Shown one piece after another: positions 59,163 to 64,000 of a DNA stretch of 64,000 nt. This DNA comes from Arcobacteraceae bacterium. Lineage in GTDB: Bacteria; Campylobacterota; Campylobacteria; Campylobacterales; Arcobacteraceae. How positions within the stretch are numbered: position 1 is the stretch's first letter; every line of letters begins with the position of its first letter. A program made the translations under genes and the position numbers. A model generated the notes under the pieces. It had not been told where the DNA came from. It saw nothing but the letters and a program-made list of their open reading frames with translations, and did no database searches. The DNA lies in NCBI GenBank assembly GCA_028375605.1, contig JAONGR010000001.1, forward strand, positions 124,001 to 188,000, given 5' to 3'.

Positions 59163-60683
59163 TTATACATTAGATAAGCTTTCAATCCCATTATCAATAA
59201 ATTCATTATTATATTTATATAAAGGAGATTCTTTTGCTATATTAAATTTGGAAAATTTTGATGTTTGAACTTTATTGTTCCTAATTGAGAAAAAGAGATA
59301 ATCTTTCTTATTATGCAAAATATCTATATCCTTAGTACAAATAAGTCTATTTGTATAAGCCCCATTTTTAACAGTAATTACTTTATTACTATGCAGAAGT
59401 TCTTTTAAAAAATTCACTAGAAAATATTGATAAGTTCTTTGTTCGTCAAAACTAGGATGTGCACAAGTAAAATATTGAGCATTGACAATGTTCTTAATAT
59501 AATTTTTCTTAGTAAATTTTTCTGATTTTGCCATCGAAAAAACTTTTATATTTGCAGTATCATTACTTTCTTTAATTGCTCTAATAATCTCTTCTGTAGT
59601 TGCTCCGGTAGTAATAACATCATCAATTAATAGAATATTTTTATCATCATCAATATTTTCACAAGAATACGTTTTATATATAATTTCATTTCTTGCACTA
59701 TAGTTTAAGTTTTTTTGATGTGAGAACTTATCATGAGTTTTATTTTGTTTTAACAATACAGGTTTATATTCAGCACCAAGTCTACATGCGATAAAAAAAC
59801 AGATAACATCCATAGCCGATATAGAATTTTTATCATATTCAAGTTCATTTGAACCTAAAGATCTTACTACATAATCTATGTCACCAAAATTTGTCTTTAA
59901 ACTAATTTGTAATAGTGCCCTAATGATATTTACAATAGATTTTTGCTTATTATTTTTCAAGTCCTTAATTCTTTTATGCATTGCATCATAAGAAAATTTT
60001 GTTTTGCCAATATCGTCTGAATCATTTTCTACAGTATTTTTTTCATAATCTTCCTTTGCACTATGTATTAAATCTGGAATAGGTTTGTAACTATCCGTTA
60101 AATAGTAAGAAAGTGTTTTAAATTTACCAATATGCTCATTTTCAGTATCTATTAATGAGAATGATTCATTGTTAATTTGTTTCACTAATGAAAGAATTTC
60201 AGAATATGAATCCATAAAAACTAATTTACTTTCAAAACTATTGTATGCCTCGGATTCTGAAATAGTTAAAAACATAATATTTGATTCTTCACATGCTTTA
60301 TAATCTTTATATGAATCACCTACAAAAAGAATTTCATTTGAATCTAATGCATATTGTTTTTTTAATTCACAAAGTGCTCCCGTTTTTGAAGATGTATATT
60401 CTAAATAAAACTTTTTCAATTCTGCATAACCAAATAAGTCATTATAATTAATATCAAACTTCATTAGTACTTCCTTGGCATAATCAGTTCTTGATGTAGT
60501 CATAATAATTACATAAATATCATTCTCAATTAGTAAATCTATAGTCTCTTTCCCATTACCTATTTCAGTAAATTTATTAATATACTTCGGAAGTTCTTCC
60601 CATTTATTATTATCTCGAGATGTTTTAAAGATTCTAGTATCAACCAAAGTATCATCTAAGTCAAATACCACCATATTTATCAT
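59163..60683 (-). CDS. HAD-superfamily phosphatase + ComF-like phosphoribosyltransferase fusion
   Basis: HAD motifs VVFDLDDTLVDT, VIIMTTSR, LFVGDSYKDYKAC; PRPP-binding motif NILLIDDVITTGATTEEI preceded by ComF-like KPVLLKQNKTHDKFSHQKNLNYSARNE. Confidence 0.85.
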   Translation of the reverse strand: MINMVVFDLDDTLVDTRIFKTSRDNNKWEELPKYINKFTEIGNGKETIDLLIENDIYVIIMTTSRTDYAKEVLMKFDINYNDLFGYAELKKFYLEYTSSKTGALCELKKQYALDSNEILFVGDSYKDYKACEESNIMFLTISESEAYNSFESKLVFMDSYSEILSLVKQINNESFSLIDTENEHIGKFKTLSYYLTDSYKPIPDLIHSAKEDYEKNTVENDSDDIGKTKFSYDAMHKRIKDLKNNKQKSIVNIIRALLQISLKTNFGDIDYVVRSLGSNELEYDKNSISAMDVICFFIACRLGAEYKPVLLKQNKTHDKFSHQKNLNYSARNEIIYKTYSCENIDDDKNILLIDDVITTGATTEEIIRAIKESNDTANIKVFSMAKSEKFTKKNYIKNIVNAQYFTCAHPSFDEQRTYQYFLVNFLKELLHSNKVITVKNGAYTNRLICTKDIDILHNKKDYLFFSIRNNKVQTSKFSKFNIAKESPLYKYNNEFIDNGIESLSNV

Positions 60684-61663
60684 ATTAATTTCCTTATATT
60701 ATCTTGATTCAGTCTATATTCCTGAACAATTTCTTTTTCTTTTTCTTCTAGTAGAAGTAATACTTCATCGTAATTATGTTTACTGTATAATTTTGCTCTA
60801 CCTTCATTTGCCAAATATTTAGTTCCATTTATTTTGCTAAAACCATCCTCATAATTTAGTAAATTAAAATCAGGAACAAATAAATGTCTATTTTGTTCTA
60901 ATGTAAATTTGACTGTATGCATAGTTCCTCCTTTTATATCTGTTTCAATTACAAAAGTCCCTAAAGACATTCCACTTTGAAGTCTATCTCTATCAACAAA
61001 AGCACTTCTAAAAATATTCTTCCATGGGGCAATTTCACTAAAAAGTAATCCTTGATTATTCAATATGTTTTGTGCGAGTTCTCTGTTTTCTGCAGGATAA
61101 ATTTTTACTAAATCTGTTAAGATTGCAATTGTTTTACCATTAACATTTAATGCCCCTATGTGCCCTGCAGTATCAATACCTTTCGCAAGTCCACTCACTA
61201 TTGTATAATCATGTTGTGAAAAATATTCTGCTGTTTTAATTGCAACAGTTTTTCCTATATGAGAATTTTCTCTTGTTCCAACAACAGCAATATTTTTTTT
61301 ATTAGACAACAGTTTTATATTTCCTTTACAAAAAAGAAATAATGGAGGAATTTTTAATGATTTTAACTGTATAGGGTATTCTGTATCATAATACGAAATA
61401 ACAATAACATCTACTAATTCATTTTTGGATAATTCATACTTTATTAAATTGATATTCTTATTTAATTCTTCAATCAAATCATTATCAAATTTTCTATTTT
61501 TCTTTAAAAATTCTAGAAATAAAGTTAATTTAAAGTGATTATTATTGACATAATTAAATTCATCATATATTGATATTATTGTTTTATTACCAAAATTTTT
61601 TATACGATTAAGTGCTAATAATGTTATTGTTTTTATGCTAGGCAAAATTACTTTCCTCTTCAT
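60680..61663 (-). CDS. Divergent DprA-like (SLOG/Rossmann) protein
   Basis: NIAVVGTRENSHIGKTVAIKTAEYFSQHDYTIVSGLAKGIDTAGHIGAL...GKTIAILTDLVKIYPAENRELAQNI...GLLFSEI...FVDRDRLQSGMSLGTFVIETDIKGGTMHTVKFTLEQNRHLFVPD; ATGA overlap with downstream HAD-PRTase. Confidence 0.88.
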   Translation of the reverse strand: MKRKVILPSIKTITLLALNRIKNFGNKTIISIYDEFNYVNNNHFKLTLFLEFLKKNRKFDNDLIEELNKNINLIKYELSKNELVDVIVISYYDTEYPIQLKSLKIPPLFLFCKGNIKLLSNKKNIAVVGTRENSHIGKTVAIKTAEYFSQHDYTIVSGLAKGIDTAGHIGALNVNGKTIAILTDLVKIYPAENRELAQNILNNQGLLFSEIAPWKNIFRSAFVDRDRLQSGMSLGTFVIETDIKGGTMHTVKFTLEQNRHLFVPDFNLLNYEDGFSKINGTKYLANEGRAKLYSKHNYDEVLLLLEEKEKEIVQEYRLNQDNIRKLI

Positions 61664-61782
61664 CTGTAATAGAATATTTTACTTTTAAAAGCAATAATAT
61701 ATTGACTTCTAAAAAATAGTTTTTAGTATAACTATAATTTTATAAAATATTTTTTACAAGAATATATTATATAATATAATAG

Positions 61783-62066
61783 TCACGTTTTCTGTCACAA
61801 AAGTATATTATCTTAATCTTTTGTTTTAATAAGAAAAATAATAAGTATTTTAGAAAATAGAAAATCACTATTAGGTATAGCAGTTCGTACGAATTTATGT
61901 AAGTTTTTTGTATTTGTTTTGTAAGGGACATTAATACTAAATATATAAATCTCTTAAGTAGTAAGTTTTCTCATCGGCGAAGATAAACTTTTACATAAAT
62001 CATATAATACCTTCCTTTTTTATCGTGGAATTATTATAGTAAAAGAGTATCACGTTTTGTGTCACA
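61783..62066. repeat. 17-bp direct repeat pair TCACGTTTT(C/G)TGTCACA in non-coding DNA upstream of the DprA-like gene
   Basis: Copy 1 61783-61799 TCACGTTTTCTGTCACA; copy 2 62050-62066 TCACGTTTTGTGTCACA; 1 mismatch. Confidence 0.8.
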
Positions 62067-62105
62067 TATTCTTTTTATTATAAATATGTGACTAGGGAAT
62101 ATTTT

Positions 62106-62993
62106 TTAGTCGAAGTTATATCCCATTTCACTTAAAGATGCTTTGTTTTTAGTCCAGCCTTTTTTTACTGATACAAAAAGTTCTAGATACACTTTCTTTT
62201 GAGTAAGTCTTTCTATTTTCTTTCTAGCGTTGTACCCTATTCTTTTTATTGCAACTGCACCTTTACCTATAATCATACCTTTTTGAGTAGATTTTTCAAC
62301 AACAATAGTTGCTTTAATTACATCAACATTGTCTTTTTCTTCAACTCTATCAATTACAACATCTGCTTCATATGGTATCTCATCAGAAATATTATCAAAA
62401 ATTGATTCTCTAATAAATTCTCTGTAAATTTCTCTTAAATGTGAAGTTGTCATGATTTCTGTATCGTATAATGGTGGTGAGTCTGGAAGATGTTTTACTA
62501 TTGCATCTAAAATATCTTTTTCTTTAGTTCCTTTTTTAATAGAAACAGGAATTAAAGATTCATACTTATCATCAAACTCTTTATACTCTTCAATTTTATC
62601 AAAAACTTCCGCTTCTGTAACAAAATCTGTTTTTGTTAAAAGAAGGATATGTTTTGTATTTTTTTTATTTTTTGTTAAAAAATCTTCATAATGTTTAATT
62701 TTATCTGTCACAGGAGCCAAATATAGAATAAGGTCACAATCTCCAATAGCTTTAAGTGCTTCTTCAAGCATAAACTGATTTATTAACTTTTCATTCTCAT
62801 GAATACCGGGAGTATCTATAAATACTATTTGATCATCATCATTCATTACAATTACATTTGATCTTTTTCTTGTAGCATTCGCTTTATGAGAAACCATAGT
62901 AATTTTTTCTCCAACTAGCCAGTTTAGTAAAGAACTTTTACCTGCATTAGGTCTTCCCACTGTTGCAACGAATCCACATTTTGTATTTGTCAA
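62106..62993 (-). CDS. era: GTPase Era
   Basis: GFVATVGRPNAGKSSLLNWLVGEKITMVSHKANATRKR; DTPGIHENEKLINQ; KH-domain C-terminus. Confidence 0.95.
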   Translation of the reverse strand: MTNTKCGFVATVGRPNAGKSSLLNWLVGEKITMVSHKANATRKRSNVIVMNDDDQIVFIDTPGIHENEKLINQFMLEEALKAIGDCDLILYLAPVTDKIKHYEDFLTKNKKNTKHILLLTKTDFVTEAEVFDKIEEYKEFDDKYESLIPVSIKKGTKEKDILDAIVKHLPDSPPLYDTEIMTTSHLREIYREFIRESIFDNISDEIPYEADVVIDRVEEKDNVDVIKATIVVEKSTQKGMIIGKGAVAIKRIGYNARKKIERLTQKKVYLELFVSVKKGWTKNKASLSEMGYNFD

Positions 62994-63013
62994 ATTTTTT
63001 CCTTTTTTATATA

Positions 63014-63520
63014 TTACTTTCCAGTAATTGTTCTATCTTCCATATTTAAATATCGAAGTAAATAAGCAGCTTCTCTAGGACTCCACTTAATCTCTTTTTC
63101 CAGTTGATCTACACTCATCATTTTATTTACACCTAGATCATATCGATATACAATGTCAAAAACTTTTATGTGTAACTGATTTCGTGTACTACCCATAATA
63201 AAACTAGGAATGATTTCATCAATATTTGCTATTAAAAAAACTCTATCTTCTTTTATATACCTTAACATAAAACCTATTTCATAGGAATGGAATTCATTTA
63301 TTTTTAATTGCTCTAAAGTCTTATTCTTATAATCTAATGATTTAAAAGTGGCAACCTCTTTTTCAATCATATTTTTAATATCTTCAACATCTAAATTCAT
63401 TAAAGAGTTCGGCAAAGATATATCTTCTATTGACATAGCTTCAGGATCAAAAGTTCTTTTTTTTAATCTTGGAGCTATTTGCTCAACCTTTTTAATCAAT
63501 CGATCCATAAAAGACATCAC
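63014..63520 (-). CDS. Conserved-looking hypothetical protein
   Basis: 168 aa ORF, 20 bp upstream of era; no domain recognised. Confidence 0.6.
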   Translation of the reverse strand: MMSFMDRLIKKVEQIAPRLKKRTFDPEAMSIEDISLPNSLMNLDVEDIKNMIEKEVATFKSLDYKNKTLEQLKINEFHSYEIGFMLRYIKEDRVFLIANIDEIIPSFIMGSTRNQLHIKVFDIVYRYDLGVNKMMSVDQLEKEIKWSPREAAYLLRYLNMEDRTITGK

Positions 63521-63566
63521 TTCCCTTTAAATACTTTGAAATATATATTATTATACAATACTTTTA

Positions 63567-64000
63567 ATGAAAGATAATATATTTGAAAAACCAATAAAAA
63601 AACAATTTGAATTTGACGAAGACGTGGCATCAGTATTTGATGATATGTTATCTCGTTCTGTTCCCCATTATGAAGATATGTTAAACCTCACAACATCCTT
63701 TGCACTTAAATATACTAGTGAGAATAGTACCATCTATGATTTAGGTTGTTCAACAGCTACTACACTTATAAATATAGCTAAAAATTCTAAACATGATTTG
63801 AATCTAGTAGGTATTGATACTTCTAGTGCTATGCTAGATAGAGCAAAGCATAAAACAAATGCCTATGGTATTGATATTGAGTTTATAGAAGATGATATAT
63901 TTAATGTTGATTTTAAAACTTCGAATGTAATAATATCAAACTATACTCTACAATTTATTCGACCAATGAAACGGGAACAATTAGTAAAAAAAATTTATAA
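63567..64000 (+). CDS. cmoA: Carboxy-S-adenosyl-L-methionine synthase CmoA (3' end outside window)
   Basis: Own translation from ATG 63567: MKDNIFEKPIKKQFEFDEDVASVFDDMLSRSVPHYEDMLNLTTSFALKYTSENSTIYDLGCSTATTLINIAK...GIDTSSAMLDRAKHK...NYTLQFIRPMKREQLVKKIY; open to the window edge. Confidence 0.93.
   Translation, partial: MKDNIFEKPIKKQFEFDEDVASVFDDMLSRSVPHYEDMLNLTTSFALKYTSENSTIYDLGCSTATTLINIAKNSKHDLNLVGIDTSSAMLDRAKHKTNAYGIDIEFIEDDIFNVDFKTSNVIISNYTLQFIRPMKREQLVKKIY

Noticed and set aside
60680-61663. Simple call as housekeeping competence dprA
   Set aside because: Divergent substrate loop (RDRLQSGMS, GGTMHT), no obvious winged-helix tail and ATGA coupling to HAD-PRTase argue against a plain dprA call, but I cannot exclude it without the rest of the genome.
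62199-62691. Plus-strand ORFs over era
   Set aside because: Antisense to era, which has complete GTPase motifs.

Overview
AT-rich 64 kb window whose gene content and order (fused ispDF, FliY, HP1021-type orphan regulator, Cj0700-type CheZ, NadA/NadC) point to a Campylobacterota genome, probably Arcobacteraceae. That assignment is inference from recognised families, with no search run. The core is a roughly 31 kb flagellar cluster (about 6.8-38.2 kb, almost all minus strand) containing flhA, flgL, fliI, flhB, fliR, a fliK-like gene, flgC, fliE, flhG, flhF, flgJ (rod-binding part only), motB, motA, fliY, two flgE-type hook proteins, flgD, a short fliN, fliH, fliG, fliF, flgB, flgF, cheZ, cheY and, on the plus strand, flgG. 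It also holds several uncharacterised genes: two secreted TPR proteins, small membrane and coiled-coil proteins, and a membrane-anchored FliY-N paralogue. Flanking regions are mostly housekeeping: bcp, lspA, glmM, secF, secD, yajC on one side; an nrnA-like gene, mrdA, rsmI, rpmE, rluA-type, ispDF, pgpA, nadC, nadA, plsY, folB, queF, kefB-type, clpS, clpA, era and cmoA on the other. The most interesting accessory locus is about 58.3-62.1 kb. It is a translationally coupled two-gene module encoding a divergent DprA-like SLOG protein and a HAD-phosphatase + ComF-like phosphoribosyltransferase fusion. It sits between a truncated, frameshifted gspF/pilC-type pseudogene and era, with a 440 bp non-coding upstream region carrying a 17-bp direct repeat. 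This is a candidate uncharacterised nucleotide- or DNA-handling (possibly defence) system. No CRISPR array, rRNA, tRNA or transposase was recognised.
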